Assembly: GCA_015068665.1 (NCBI GenBank)
Contig: SVKB01000002.1
Coordinates: 62,001 to 126,000, forward strand
DNA length: 64,000 nucleotides
Origin: Oscillospiraceae bacterium
GTDB lineage: Bacteria; Bacillota; Clostridia; UMGS1840; HGM11507
Direction of reading: 5' to 3'
The notes under the pieces are model-generated. The model saw only the letters and a list, made by a program, of their open reading frames with translations, had not been told where the DNA came from and ran no database searches. The translations under genes were made by a program, and so were the position numbers. How positions within the stretch are numbered: position 1 is the first letter of the stretch; every line of letters starts with the position of its first letter. Below are positions 30,627 to 40,944 of this stretch, piece after piece.

Positions 30627-32854
30627 TGAAAATTCTTCATATGATAAGCGGCGGCGATTCGGGAGGAGCAAAAACTCATGTTTTTGCTCTTTTGGACGCT
30701 TTAAAGAAATATGCCGATGTAAAAATTATTTGTCTGACTCCCGGAGTCTTCTATCAGGAGATACTGAAAAAGGAGATTGATACTGTTCTTATTGAGCAAA
30801 AGCACCGCGGAGATTTATCAATTTTGAGTAAGATAACGGAAATTATTGAAACCGAAGGCTTCCAGGTTCTTCATGTGCACGGAGCAAGGGCTAATTTTAT
30901 TGCGGCTCTTTTAAAACGCAAGCTTCATATTCCCGTTATTTCCACGGTTCACAGCGACTATCTTCTTGATTTTACCGAGGGCTTTTATAAAAAATACATA
31001 TTCACGGGACTCAACCAGCTTGCACTTCGTGCGGCAGATTATCATATCGGCGTTTCGGAAAGATTCCGTGATATGCTTATCGAAAGAGGCTTTAAGCCAA
31101 ACCGTGTTTTCACCGTTTACAACGGTATGGATTTCGGCTATGAGCCAAAATATTCAACAAAAGAAGAATTTTTCAAAAAACACAAAATCGAATATAATCC
31201 TAAATACACATATATAGGCATAATAGGCCGTTTTGACTATGTTAAAGGGCACAGAGTTTTCATTGAGGGTGCTCACAAGGCACTTATAAAAAACAGGAAT
31301 TTAAGATTTCTGCTTGCAGGTGAAGGTCCTCTTTATGATGAGTTGAAGGCACTTGCACGGTTAAAGGGAATTAGTGATAAAATATATTTTACCGGTTTTG
31401 TAAAGAATATCTACAGCTTTATAAATGCCATTGATATCAACACTCTTACCTCTTTGAGCGAAAGCTTCCCTTATGTGCTTTTAGAGGGTGCAAAGCTTAA
31501 AAAAGCTACTATAAGCTCAGATGTTGGCGGAATCGGTGATCTTATAAAAAACTATGAAACGGGATTTTTATTCGAAAGTGAAAATTCCGAAGAGTTCGCA
31601 AAAAGAATACTTGAGCTTGCCGAGGATGAAAAATTAAGAGAACGCCTTGGAGAAAATCTTTATAATAAGGCAACCACCTCCTTTTCAAGTGATAATCTTG
31701 CAAGGGCTCATTTAGAGATTTATGAAAAAATTGTAAAGGATTACAATGCGTCCAAGGAATACGATGTGGTTATGTCCGGATATTACGGCTTTAACAACAG
31801 CGGTGATGATGCTTTATTATCGGCAATAATCAGTAACCTGAGGGAATATAAGAAGGATATAAGAATCCTTACCCTTTCAAAAAATCCAAAGCAGACAAAA
31901 GTAAATTTCAAGGTGGACTCGGTTAACCGCTTCAATATTTTCTCAGTTATAAAGGCTCTGAAAAAATCCAGGCTTTTCGTAAACGGAGGAGGTACGCTTA
32001 TTCACGATGCAACAAGCTCTCACTCCCTTTACTACTATTTATTCCTGATGAAGCTTGCAAAGAAAATGGGCTTGAAGCTTGTAGTTTATGCTAACGGAAT
32101 AGGCCCCTTCAAGGAAAAAAATGAGAAAATTGCCGCTAAAATTACTTCTATGGCAGACCTTATAACCTTAAGGGACGAGCTTTCCTTACACGAGTTAAGA
32201 AGAATCGGAGTTGAAAACGAAAGGGTTTTTGTTACGGCTGACCCTGCCATTACCCTTCCTGCCTGCCCCGAGGAGGAAACTATTGCCTTAATGAAGGAGT
32301 ATGACTTAAATCCAAGAGACAGATATATTGCGGTTTCGGTAAGAGGCTGGTCAAAGAATGACAGGCTCTTTGAAGCAAAGCTCGCCGGTATATGCGATTA
32401 TGCATACGAAACCTACAATATAAGAACCGTTTTTATTACAATGCGACCAAGTGAGGATCTGGCAATTACCCAGAGCATTATAAAGAGAATGACCTCACCG
32501 GGAGTTATTATAAAAAATGAACAGTCTGCTGAAAGACTTATGGGACTTATTTCAAAATGCGAGCTGGTTATCGGAATGAGACTCCATTCCCTTATTTATG
32601 CAACCACAGTCTGCACTCCGGTAATCGGACTTATATATGACCCGAAAATCAAGGGCTTTTTAGAATATATAAATCAGGATATACATGCGGATGCTGAAAA
32701 TCTTGACGGTGTTTATATAAGAAGCTCTATGAACAGAATTATCTCAAACAGGGATGAAATAAGAAAAAATCTTACCGATTCCAAGGAGATACTATACAAA
32801 AAGGCTATGGAAAATGCCAAGCTTACAGTTGAACTTTTAGAGGATGAAAATTAA
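30626..32854 (+). CDS. csaB: Fused GT4 glycosyltransferase and CsaB polysaccharide pyruvyltransferase
   Basis: 742 residues with two complete domains. Residues 1-370 form a GT4 glycosyltransferase (MKILHMISGGDSGGAKTHVF, VSTVHSDY, YIGIIGRFDYVKGHRVFIEG, FLLAGEGPLYDELKAL, SESFPYVLLEGAKLKK). From about 378 a polysaccharide pyruvyltransferase domain follows (VVMSGYYGFNNSGDDALL, LFVNGGGTLIHDATSS, YANGIGPF, VSVRGWSK, ECELVIGMRLHSLIYA-type end). CsaB adds ketal pyruvate to the wall polymer that SLH domains bind. The stop of the previous gene overlaps the ATG. CsaB is usually a separate protein of about 360 residues, so the fusion is noteworthy. No frameshift is visible at the junction. Confidence 0.9.
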   Translation: MKILHMISGGDSGGAKTHVFALLDALKKYADVKIICLTPGVFYQEILKKEIDTVLIEQKHRGDLSILSKITEIIETEGFQVLHVHGARANFIAALLKRKLHIPVISTVHSDYLLDFTEGFYKKYIFTGLNQLALRAADYHIGVSERFRDMLIERGFKPNRVFTVYNGMDFGYEPKYSTKEEFFKKHKIEYNPKYTYIGIIGRFDYVKGHRVFIEGAHKALIKNRNLRFLLAGEGPLYDELKALARLKGISDKIYFTGFVKNIYSFINAIDINTLTSLSESFPYVLLEGAKLKKATISSDVGGIGDLIKNYETGFLFESENSEEFAKRILELAEDEKLRERLGENLYNKATTSFSSDNLARAHLEIYEKIVKDYNASKEYDVVMSGYYGFNNSGDDALLSAIISNLREYKKDIRILTLSKNPKQTKVNFKVDSVNRFNIFSVIKALKKSRLFVNGGGTLIHDATSSHSLYYYLFLMKLAKKMGLKLVVYANGIGPFKEKNEKIAAKITSMADLITLRDELSLHELRRIGVENERVFVTADPAITLPACPEEETIALMKEYDLNPRDRYIAVSVRGWSKNDRLFEAKLAGICDYAYETYNIRTVFITMRPSEDLAITQSIIKRMTSPGVIIKNEQSAERLMGLISKCELVIGMRLHSLIYATTVCTPVIGLIYDPKIKGFLEYINQDIHADAENLDGVYIRSSMNRIISNRDEIRKNLTDSKEILYKKAMENAKLTVELLEDEN

Positions 32855-34362
32855 TGAAAAAAATTTTACTTTTACTGATTGTTTTTTCTCTTTTACTGAC
32901 ATCTCTCCCCGTATTCGGTGCATACGATGTTTCGGAAAGAGTGAGAATAGGAATTAAATACGGCGGAAGTGCCGTAAGCAATCCAAAGGTCTCCTCCACT
33001 ACTAAAAAATTTGAATTTTTCAGTATTGATAAGAAACCTCTAAGCCTTGGTACCCTTCAGGGTGCAAGTGTTTCAGTTGCTCATTATAAAAGCTATCTGG
33101 TTGCAGAACAGTCCTATTTCGGCTCGATTACCGACGCCTTTATTTACTGCAATCAGAGAGAAGGACTTATTCCCTATATTAAAGAGGATGTTATTTATGC
33201 AGTTTATCATGAGCTTATGACTTTGGAAAGTGCACAGTCAGCTTTAGAAGGAGCAAAAGCCTTCAATGAAACTGCTTATATAATTGAACCTGATGATTCG
33301 CTTATTAAGGTTAGCTCGTCTGACGGTAAGGGGCTTACGCTTTTCTCACAAAGCCAAAACCGTGTTCTTGGAATTGCCGCAGCTGAAGACGGACTTATGG
33401 ATTTCGGCAATCAGGAAACCTACCGTGATATAATAGAATTTGTAAAAAAAGGAACTTCCTTTAATATAATCAGCAATATTACAATGCAGCACTATCTGTA
33501 CAGCGTTGTTCCTGCAGAAATTGGTGCTTCTGCACCTTTAGAAGCTCAAAAGGCTCAGGCTGTATGCGCAAGAACCTATTATGAAAAGAATACCACCCGT
33601 CATAAAAGTGACGGCTTCGCACTGTGTGCAACCACCCATTGCCAGATGTATATCGGTACTAAATGGGAAAGAGAGCAGTCTAACCGTGCGGTGGATGAAA
33701 CCGAAAATATGATTATAACCTATAAGGGTACACCGATAACCTCCGTTTACTTTGCCCATTCGGGCGGTGCAACTGCAAATGTTGAGGATGTATGGGGCTC
33801 TCCCTACGATTATTTAAAATCAGTTGAGGACAAATACTGCACCGATTACACCTGGGAGGTTGAGCTTGATTTAGAAAGTCTGACAAAGAAAATGAAGGAC
33901 AAGGGCTATAATATAGGAACTGTGACCGGGGTAAAAATCACGGAAGTTTCAGATTACGGTCTTGTTACCTCTCTTGTTATCGAGGGAACTGATGGCAGCA
34001 AAGAATTTAAAAGAGAAAGCGCAAGAACCATACTTGGTCTTAAGAGTCAGAATTTTACCATTCCTTCATCGGACTTAGTAGTTACCGCAAAAACAAAAAG
34101 AGGCACGGAGCCTGTTACGGTTACCAAAATTCTTACTGCAGACGGACTTAAGGATGTGGGAAACACCCTTAAGATTTTAAACGGTGCCGGAGCTTTAAGC
34201 GAGCTTAAAAAAGCGTCGGGGAATGTTATTTACGGTAAGGGTAACGGGCATCACGTCGGTTTTTCCCAGCACGGGGCTATGGAATATGCCAAGAATGATG
34301 GCTGGGACTATATAACTATTTTAAAGCACTATTATCAGGGTGTTGAAATTGAAGGAGAATAG
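32854..34362 (+). CDS. SpoIID/LytB-domain lytic transglycosylase-like protein
   Basis: A 502-residue protein with a signal peptide or anchor (1-22), an N-terminal region of unknown type with an SPOR-like pattern (about 45-160), and a SpoIID domain (about 200-500). Visible marks are [19 protein letters not shown] (the Glu is the catalytic candidate), [14 protein letters not shown], an [10 protein letters not shown] segment, [20 protein letters not shown], and the C-terminal [19 protein letters not shown] with the conserved His pair. SpoIID cleaves glycan strands during engulfment; non-sporulation paralogues remodel walls. It overlaps csaB by one nucleotide, suggesting wall remodelling linked to polymer assembly rather than strictly to sporulation. 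Confidence 0.88.
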   Translation: MKKILLLLIVFSLLLTSLPVFGAYDVSERVRIGIKYGGSAVSNPKVSSTTKKFEFFSIDKKPLSLGTLQGASVSVAHYKSYLVAEQSYFGSITDAFIYCNQREGLIPYIKEDVIYAVYHELMTLESAQSALEGAKAFNETAYIIEPDDSLIKVSSSDGKGLTLFSQSQNRVLGIAAAEDGLMDFGNQETYRDIIEFVKKGTSFNIISNITMQHYLYSVVPAEIGASAPLEAQKAQAVCARTYYEKNTTRHKSDGFALCATTHCQMYIGTKWEREQSNRAVDETENMIITYKGTPITSVYFAHSGGATANVEDVWGSPYDYLKSVEDKYCTDYTWEVELDLESLTKKMKDKGYNIGTVTGVKITEVSDYGLVTSLVIEGTDGSKEFKRESARTILGLKSQNFTIPSSDLVVTAKTKRGTEPVTVTKILTADGLKDVGNTLKILNGAGALSELKKASGNVIYGKGNGHHVGFSQHGAMEYAKNDGWDYITILKHYYQGVEIEGE

Positions 34363-34364
34363 GA

Positions 34365-35399
34365 TTGGAGAATTTAAGACTGAGTGATTTTTACTATGAT
34401 TTACCCGAGGAGCTTATTGCACAGACTCCCCTTCCGGACAGAGCAAGCTCAAGACTTCTTGTTCTTGACCGTGAAAATCACAGTATTTCACATAAAATTT
34501 TTAAGGATATAAAGGATTATTTAAATCCCGGTGACCTGCTTGTTATGAATAATACAAGGGTTATTCCTGCAAGACTTTACGGAGTGAAAAAGGAAACCGG
34601 CTCGAAAATAGAATTTTTACTTTTAAAAAGAATTGACCTTACAAAATGGGAGGTAATCTTAAAGCCGGGCAGAAAGGCTAAAGAGGGCGCGGAATTTATC
34701 TTTGGTGACGGACTTCTTAACGCTAAAGTGTTAAAGGTAAAAGAGGACGGCAACAGAATTGTAGAATTTTCCTTTGAGGGCGTTTTTGAGGACATTTTAG
34801 ATAAATTAGGTCAGATGCCTCTCCCCCCTTACATAAAGGAAAAATTAGACGATAAGGAAAGATATCAGACAGTTTACTCAAAGCACGAGGGCTCTGCCGC
34901 AGCCCCCACCGCAGGGCTTCACTTTACCAATGAGCTTATGGATGAGATAAGAAAAACAGGAGTAAACATTGCCTTTGTTACCCTCCATGTGGGGCTTGGT
35001 ACCTTCCGTCCCGTTAAGTGTGATAATATTAAAGAGCATAAAATGCACAGCGAGCATTTCTTTATTGACGAGGAAACCTGCAGGCTTATCAATGAAACCA
35101 AAAAGAATGGCGGAAAGGTTATCGCTGTCGGAACAACCTCGGTAAGAGTTATAGAATCTGCGGCGGATGATAACGGTTTTATAAAGCCTGTTGAAGGTGA
35201 TACCGAGATATTTATTTATCCCGGCTATAAATTCAAGGTGGTTGACAGACTGATTACCAATTTTCACCTGCCCGAGTCTACCCTGTTAATGCTTATATGT
35301 GCCCTTGCAGGCAAGGAGGATATATTTAAAGCCTATAACGAGGCGGTCAGGGAGAGATACCGTTTCTTCAGCTTCGGAGATGCAATGCTCATTTTTTAA
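34365..35399 (+). CDS. queA: S-adenosylmethionine:tRNA ribosyltransferase-isomerase
   Basis: A 344-residue QueA, which transfers the ribosyl part of SAM to preQ1-modified tRNA in queuosine synthesis. Recognisable segments are [62 protein letters not shown] and [12 protein letters not shown]. Initiation is at TTG 34365-34367, placed 8 nt after GAAGGAG; no closer ATG exists. It follows the SpoIID-like gene by 2 nt and precedes tgt by 36 bp. Length is normal. Confidence 0.97.
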   Translation: MENLRLSDFYYDLPEELIAQTPLPDRASSRLLVLDRENHSISHKIFKDIKDYLNPGDLLVMNNTRVIPARLYGVKKETGSKIEFLLLKRIDLTKWEVILKPGRKAKEGAEFIFGDGLLNAKVLKVKEDGNRIVEFSFEGVFEDILDKLGQMPLPPYIKEKLDDKERYQTVYSKHEGSAAAPTAGLHFTNELMDEIRKTGVNIAFVTLHVGLGTFRPVKCDNIKEHKMHSEHFFIDEETCRLINETKKNGGKVIAVGTTSVRVIESAADDNGFIKPVEGDTEIFIYPGYKFKVVDRLITNFHLPESTLLMLICALAGKEDIFKAYNEAVRERYRFFSFGDAMLIF

Positions 35400-35408
35400 A
35401 TCACATAA

Positions 35409-36563
<1,155 letters not shown>

Positions 36564-36566
<3 letters not shown>

Positions 36567-36603
36567 AAAAAGCTGTAAATAAATTACTAAATTTATTTAC
36601 AGC
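36564..36603 (-). terminator. Terminator closing repeat copy 2
   Basis: A 13-bp stem (36572-36584 with 36591-36603) followed on the minus strand by six or more T, overlapping the tgt stop codon region. Confidence 0.82.
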
Positions 36604-36877
36604 CCCTAAAACAACTCAAAGGGGATAGGAAAAAATCTTCAGAATGGATAAACTTAGCCAAAATCTTTGATTTTGGGTTACCCGCAGCTGTATGAGATAC
36701 AGCAAGTGGCTAAGTTTATTCATAACCAAAAACTTAAATTTTAAAGATTTTTCTAAAATCTTTACCTTTTTAATGGTTAGCCGTCGGATAGCTCTCCGAC
36801 GGCTAATTTGATAGGTTTCTCTATCATAATCGTTGATACATCTTGTTTTTGGTGGTCTGGAGTTTTTTTACATTCCC
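36564..36877 (-). repeat. Structured intergenic repeat, copy 2 (putative minus-strand RNA)
   Basis: The second copy of the 14668-14970 element. Positions 36605-36874 are nearly identical to 14701-14970; the differences cluster in the loop between the CCGACGG arms and in the GATA/TATC hairpin. The long TAAACTTAGCCA/TGGCTAAGTTTA stem (about 36647-36719) with its inner hairpins is unchanged. The closing hairpin is different in sequence from copy 1 (GCTGTAAATAAAT/ATTTATTTACAGC, 36572-36603) but again ends in T6-7 on the minus strand. Like copy 1 it lies between convergent genes (tgt and degV) and directly downstream of a minus-strand stop codon. Confidence 0.85.
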
Positions 36878-36885
36878 TTTTAATT

Positions 36886-37773
36886 TTAATCTTCTCTTTT
36901 TAAGCCCATAAAGAACAGGGCAACTGTTCCTTTACCTGTATGTGAGCCGATTACGGCACCGATATCATTTATCAGAACCTTACCCTTAAGAGCCGGGAAG
37001 GTTTCTTCAACAAGGTCTCTAACGGCATTAGCATCCTCTATACTTGCCGAGTGGCATATGTAGCAGTCACCGTCATAGGAGGTTCCGCCGTATGCACATT
37101 CCTCCATCATTTTAACGGTTTCCTTGATAACTGTTTTCTTACCTCTTATTTTCTTTCTCGGAATCAGCTTACCCTCAAAGCTTACATTCATAAGAGGACA
37201 AATTCCAAGCAAAGTTCCCAGTAAAGCGGAGGTTGCGGAAACTCTTCCGCCTCGTTTCAAATGGGTTAAATCAGAGGTAAAGAACCAATGATGAACATTT
37301 AACTTATTTTCCTCTGCCCAGGCAGCAACCTCATCAATTGACTTTCCTTCGTCTCTTAAATCAGCAAGCTGCTTTATAAACAGACCGTAGCCCGATGAGG
37401 CTGCAAGAGAGTCAATAACATAGAGCTTTCTTTCGGGATACTTTTCCTTAAGCTCATTTGCCGCTATCTGACAGGAATTAAAGGAGCCTGAAATACCTGA
37501 GGATAAGGAAACGAAAAGCACATCCTTCCCCTCTTTTAAAAAGCTTTCAAAAAACTCCATGTGCTGATCAACATTAATCTGACAGGTGGTAGGCATTCCG
37601 CCTTCAACTATTCGCTGATAGAATTTATCAAAGGGATAGCTTTCTCCGAAATTATCTTCATAGGTTACATCGTCAAGTAAAAACGTGAAATAAAGATATT
37701 CAATATTTCTCTCCACAAAAAAGCTTTTCGGCATATCCGCCGTTGTCGTAGCTGCTAATACAAAATTACTCAT
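36886..37773 (-). CDS. DegV-family fatty-acid-binding protein
   Basis: A 295-residue DegV protein, same length as typical members. The N-terminal domain has TTTADMPKSF and later VSLSSGISGSFNSCQIA, which contribute to the fatty-acid carboxylate pocket. The C-terminal domain includes WFFTSDLTHLKRGGRVS, LGTLLGICPLM and DIGAVIGSHTGKGTVALFFMG. DegV/FakB proteins hold acyl chains for phosphorylation by FakA. No fakA is adjacent, so which kinase it serves is unknown. AAGGAGG precedes the start. Its stop lies 9 nt before repeat copy 2. Confidence 0.93.
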   Translation of the reverse strand: MSNFVLAATTTADMPKSFFVERNIEYLYFTFLLDDVTYEDNFGESYPFDKFYQRIVEGGMPTTCQINVDQHMEFFESFLKEGKDVLFVSLSSGISGSFNSCQIAANELKEKYPERKLYVIDSLAASSGYGLFIKQLADLRDEGKSIDEVAAWAEENKLNVHHWFFTSDLTHLKRGGRVSATSALLGTLLGICPLMNVSFEGKLIPRKKIRGKKTVIKETVKMMEECAYGGTSYDGDCYICHSASIEDANAVRDLVEETFPALKGKVLINDIGAVIGSHTGKGTVALFFMGLKRED

Positions 37774-37796
37774 ATTATTAGCCCTCCTTAATTAAT

Positions 37797-37958
37797 TTAT
37801 TTTAAAGTATAGGTAAACATTTCATAGTGAAGCTCACTTCCCACATCGGTATTGGGAGGTAAAAGTGCCATGGCAATATACAGCTCGTTTCCGTCAGTAT
37901 CGGCAAGATATGCATATTCACCTTCAATTTTTGTTACAATATAATCCTTCGGTTCCAT
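37797..37958 (-). CDS. Small DUF3006-like protein (53 residues)
   Basis: A 53-codon gene starting MEPKDYIVTKIEGEYAYLAD and ending FTYTLK. Its ATG shares a base with the stop codon of the upstream SGNH hydrolase gene (TAATG), so translation is probably coupled. The sequence alternates as in a small beta-barrel, and the IEGEYAYL...LYIAMALLPPN.DVGSEL pattern resembles DUF3006 proteins, small domains of unknown role often beside hydrolases. It precedes degV by 23 bp. Good coding potential from the coupling and the family-like pattern, but the assignment is by eye. Confidence 0.68.
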   Translation of the reverse strand: MEPKDYIVTKIEGEYAYLADTDGNELYIAMALLPPNTDVGSELHYEMFTYTLK

Positions 37959-38596
37959 TATTTTATTTCCTCAAATGCTTTCAGCCATTCATTGGCAATA
38001 AGTCTGTGACCGCTTACGGTAGGATGAACACCCTCTAAAGTCCAGTACGGTTCCTTAGTATTTTTTGACGCCTCATCAAATTTTTCCTGAAGAGGAATAA
38101 ACTTAAGCTTGTATTTTTCGGCAATTCTCTTTGCGACAGCTGCTCTTTTTAAAACCTCAGAATGGAAGAAATCCCAATTTTCCTCGGTGCCTGTGCCTTT
38201 TAATACAAAGGGCTCTAAAATCATTATTTTAATATCGGGCAAAGCTTCAAGGATTTCGGATATAAGCATATCGTAAATTTTTTCATAGCGCTCCGCAGAA
38301 ACACCGTCTTTTCTGGCTACCTCGTGCCACACATCATTTACACCGATTAATATACTCATATAATCAGGCTTAAGGTTGATTATATCAGCTTTAATGCGAG
38401 CGTACAAATCGGTAACACGGTTACCGCCTATTCCCCTGTTTAAAAACTCATATTCACCGGGATATTTATATCCGAGCTCACCTGCGGAAAGATTAGCATA
38501 TCCCGAGCCCAGTCCGTAAAACATTTTATAAAATTCATCAGTTCGTTCCCTTCTGCAATCTGTTATGGAATCGCCCTGAAATAATATTTTTTTCAT
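37958..38596 (-). CDS. SGNH/GDSL-family esterase or lipase
   Basis: A 212-residue SGNH hydrolase with all four blocks: block I ILFQGDSITDC (Ser nucleophile), block II RGIGGNRVTDL (Gly), block III LIGVNDVWHE (Asn) and block V EGVHPTVSGHRLIA (Asp-x-x-His equivalent, here EGVHP). No signal peptide, so intracellular. The family removes acyl or acetyl groups from sugars, lipids or xenobiotics. It is coupled to the small DUF3006-like gene downstream. The substrate is not predictable. Confidence 0.92.
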   Translation of the reverse strand: MKKILFQGDSITDCRRERTDEFYKMFYGLGSGYANLSAGELGYKYPGEYEFLNRGIGGNRVTDLYARIKADIINLKPDYMSILIGVNDVWHEVARKDGVSAERYEKIYDMLISEILEALPDIKIMILEPFVLKGTGTEENWDFFHSEVLKRAAVAKRIAEKYKLKFIPLQEKFDEASKNTKEPYWTLEGVHPTVSGHRLIANEWLKAFEEIK

Positions 38597-38681
38597 AAAA
38601 TCATCTCCGTTTTACCAAAACTTTACCTACATACATTATAAAACATATTATTTAAAAATTCAATAAAAAATTTTTTTACAC

Positions 38682-38727
38682 AAAACTTTACAGTTGACTT
38701 GACAGGTGTAAAGTTTTTTTGTATAAT
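38682..38727 (+). promoter_or_regulatory. nad operon promoter inside an inverted repeat (probable NiaR operator)
   Basis: A perfect promoter TTGACA (38699-38704), 17 nt, TATAAT (38722-38727) lies over an 11-bp inverted repeat AAAACTTTACA (38682-38692) / TGTAAAGTTTT (38707-38717). Because the last gene of the operon is NiaR, the niacin-responsive repressor, this dyad and the GACAGGTGTAAAG half over the spacer are the natural operator. Operator identity is inferred. Confidence 0.8.
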
Positions 38728-38759
38728 ATATTGAAATATAAATTTAAAGGCAGAGTGTT

Positions 38760-39662
38760 ATGAATACTTTAAAAGAAAAAATATTAAAACTGAAGGAAGA
38801 AAAGAACGCCATTATACTTGCTCATTTCTATGCACCGCCTGAGGCACAGGCGATTGCTGACTTTGTGGGAGATTCCTTTTACCTTGCCAAGGTTGCAAAG
38901 AAAACACGGGCGGACATAATAGTTTTTTGCGGAGTGTCCTTTATGGGAGAAAGCGCAAAGATAATCAATCCCGAAAAGAAGGTGCTTATGCCCGATCTTT
39001 CGGCTGACTGTCCTATGGCACATATGGCGGATCTTAAGAAAATAAAAGAATTAAGGGAAGAATACGAGGATTTAGCGGTTGTTTGCTACATAAACTCAAC
39101 TGCAGAGCTAAAGGCAAGCTCGGATATCTGCGTTACCTCCTCCAATGCCCTTTCAATAGTAAAAAGGCTTCCCAATAAAAATATTTTCTTTATCCCTGAT
39201 AAAAATCTGGGAAGATTTGTTAAAGAACAGCTTCCCGAAAAGAATATAATTTTAAATGACGGATACTGTCCTATTCACGCTAATATGAAAAAGGAAGAGG
39301 TATTAAGACAAAAAAAGCTTCACCCGGATGCGCTTATTCTTGCACACCCCGAATGTGAAAAAGAGGTTTGCGAGCTTGCAGACTTTTTGGGAAGCACTCT
39401 TGATATCATTGATTACGCCTCAGAAAGCAAGGAAAAGGAATTTATCATTCTTACCGAAAAGGGTGTTATATATGAGCTTGAAAAAAGCAATCCCGATAAG
39501 AGCTTTTATTTCGTGGAAACAACACCTGTTTGCCCCGATATGAAGCTTAACAGCCTTGAAAACATACTTTCGGTGCTTGAAAAAGAGGATAATGAGGTTA
39601 CACTTAAAAAAGATTTAACTAAAAAGGCGCTTATACCTTTGGAAAGAATGTTAGAGTTTTAA
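38760..39662 (+). CDS. nadA: Quinolinate synthase
   Basis: A 300-residue NadA, which condenses iminoaspartate with dihydroxyacetone phosphate to quinolinate in de novo NAD synthesis. The three cluster-binding cysteines line up with the known pattern: Cys84 (SADCPMA), Cys170 (NDGYCPIH) and Cys258 (TPVCPDMK). AHFYAPPEAQ and VVCYINSTAELKA are further family marks. First gene of the nadA-nadB-nadC-niaR operon; nadB starts 2 nt after it. The RBS is modest (AGGCAGAG). Confidence 0.97.
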   Translation: MNTLKEKILKLKEEKNAIILAHFYAPPEAQAIADFVGDSFYLAKVAKKTRADIIVFCGVSFMGESAKIINPEKKVLMPDLSADCPMAHMADLKKIKELREEYEDLAVVCYINSTAELKASSDICVTSSNALSIVKRLPNKNIFFIPDKNLGRFVKEQLPEKNIILNDGYCPIHANMKKEEVLRQKKLHPDALILAHPECEKEVCELADFLGSTLDIIDYASESKEKEFIILTEKGVIYELEKSNPDKSFYFVETTPVCPDMKLNSLENILSVLEKEDNEVTLKKDLTKKALIPLERMLEF

Positions 39663-39663
39663 T

Positions 39664-40944
39664 ATGGTTAATAAAATAAAAACGGATATCGTCATTGCGG
39701 GCTGTGGGGTAAGCGGTCTTTTTGCCGCCCTTAATCTGCCCCGTGACAAGAAAATTCACATTATTACAAAAGCAAAAAAAGAGGAAAGCGATTCCTTTCT
39801 TGCCCAGGGCGGGATTTGCGTATTAAAATCCCCGGAGGATTTTGAGGATTTTTATAATGATACTCTTAAAGCAGGTCATTTTGAAAACAATCCCGAATCG
39901 GTAAGAAATATGATTTCCTCATCAAGGGAGATTATAGAAGCTTTAGTTTCACTGGGAGTTGATTTCGAACGAGATGAAAAAGGAGAATTCGAATACACCA
40001 GAGAAGGAGCTCATTCCAAGCCGAGAATTCTTTTTCACAAGGATGAAACGGGAAAGGAAATTACATCCAGACTTCTCGACAGAGTTCTTTCACTTCCCAA
40101 TGTTACATTAAGTGAAAATACAACAATGGCAGATATTTTAAAAGACGGGGACACCTGCTATGGAATATTATGTCACGACGATGCTATGAATTTTACCGAA
40201 ATTCACGCGGACTATACTATTCTTGCAACAGGCGGAATCGGTGGGCTTTTCAGGCACTCCACCAACTTTCCTCACCTTACCGGTGACTCACTTGCAATCG
40301 CAATAAAGCATAATATTGAAATTAAGGATATAAGCTATATTCAGATTCACCCCACTACCCTTTTTACAAAGGAAAAGGAACGAAGCTTTCTTATTTCAGA
40401 ATCGGTAAGGGGCGAGGGTGCAATTCTACTTAACGGTAAGGGCGAGCGCTTTGTTGATGAGCTTTTACCGAGAGATGTGGTTACAAAAGCAATATATGAG
40501 GAAATGGAAAAGGAAGACTCGGAGTGTGTGTGGCTGTCTTTAAAAAATATTCCTATTGAGGAAATTGAAGCCCATTTTCCGAATATAAAAAAGCATTGCC
40601 TTGAAAAAGGCTTTGATATAACTAATGACAATATACCGGTTGTTCCCGCACAGCACTATTTTATGGGTGGCGTAAAGATTGATCAGGACGGAAAAACCGG
40701 AGTTTCTCACCTTTACGCCGCAGGAGAAACCGCCTGCAACGGTGTTCACGGTAAGAACCGTCTTGCAAGTAATTCACTTTTAGAAAGTCTTGTTTTTGCA
40801 AAAAGAGCGGCAACTGATATAAGTAATAATTATACACATCTTCCCGAAAGGACTTTTTACATAGATATTGAGAATTACCGTGACTACCGGGAAGAATACA
40901 AAAAATCAGTAAAAGATAAAATAGATAAGGAGAAAAGGATATGA
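39664..40944 (+). CDS. nadB: L-aspartate oxidase, short form
   Basis: A 426-residue flavoprotein that makes iminoaspartate for NadA. FAD site VIAGCGVSGLFAAL, substrate region REGAHSKPRILFHKDETGKEI, ATGGIGGLF, and the C-terminal YAAGETACNGVHGKNRLASNSLLE block are all present. It stops about 100 residues earlier than the roughly 530-residue enterobacterial enzyme because the C-terminal helical domain is largely missing, as in several Clostridia; the frame looks intact, not truncated. Overlaps nadC by 4 nt. Confidence 0.96.
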   Translation: MVNKIKTDIVIAGCGVSGLFAALNLPRDKKIHIITKAKKEESDSFLAQGGICVLKSPEDFEDFYNDTLKAGHFENNPESVRNMISSSREIIEALVSLGVDFERDEKGEFEYTREGAHSKPRILFHKDETGKEITSRLLDRVLSLPNVTLSENTTMADILKDGDTCYGILCHDDAMNFTEIHADYTILATGGIGGLFRHSTNFPHLTGDSLAIAIKHNIEIKDISYIQIHPTTLFTKEKERSFLISESVRGEGAILLNGKGERFVDELLPRDVVTKAIYEEMEKEDSECVWLSLKNIPIEEIEAHFPNIKKHCLEKGFDITNDNIPVVPAQHYFMGGVKIDQDGKTGVSHLYAAGETACNGVHGKNRLASNSLLESLVFAKRAATDISNNYTHLPERTFYIDIENYRDYREEYKKSVKDKIDKEKRI

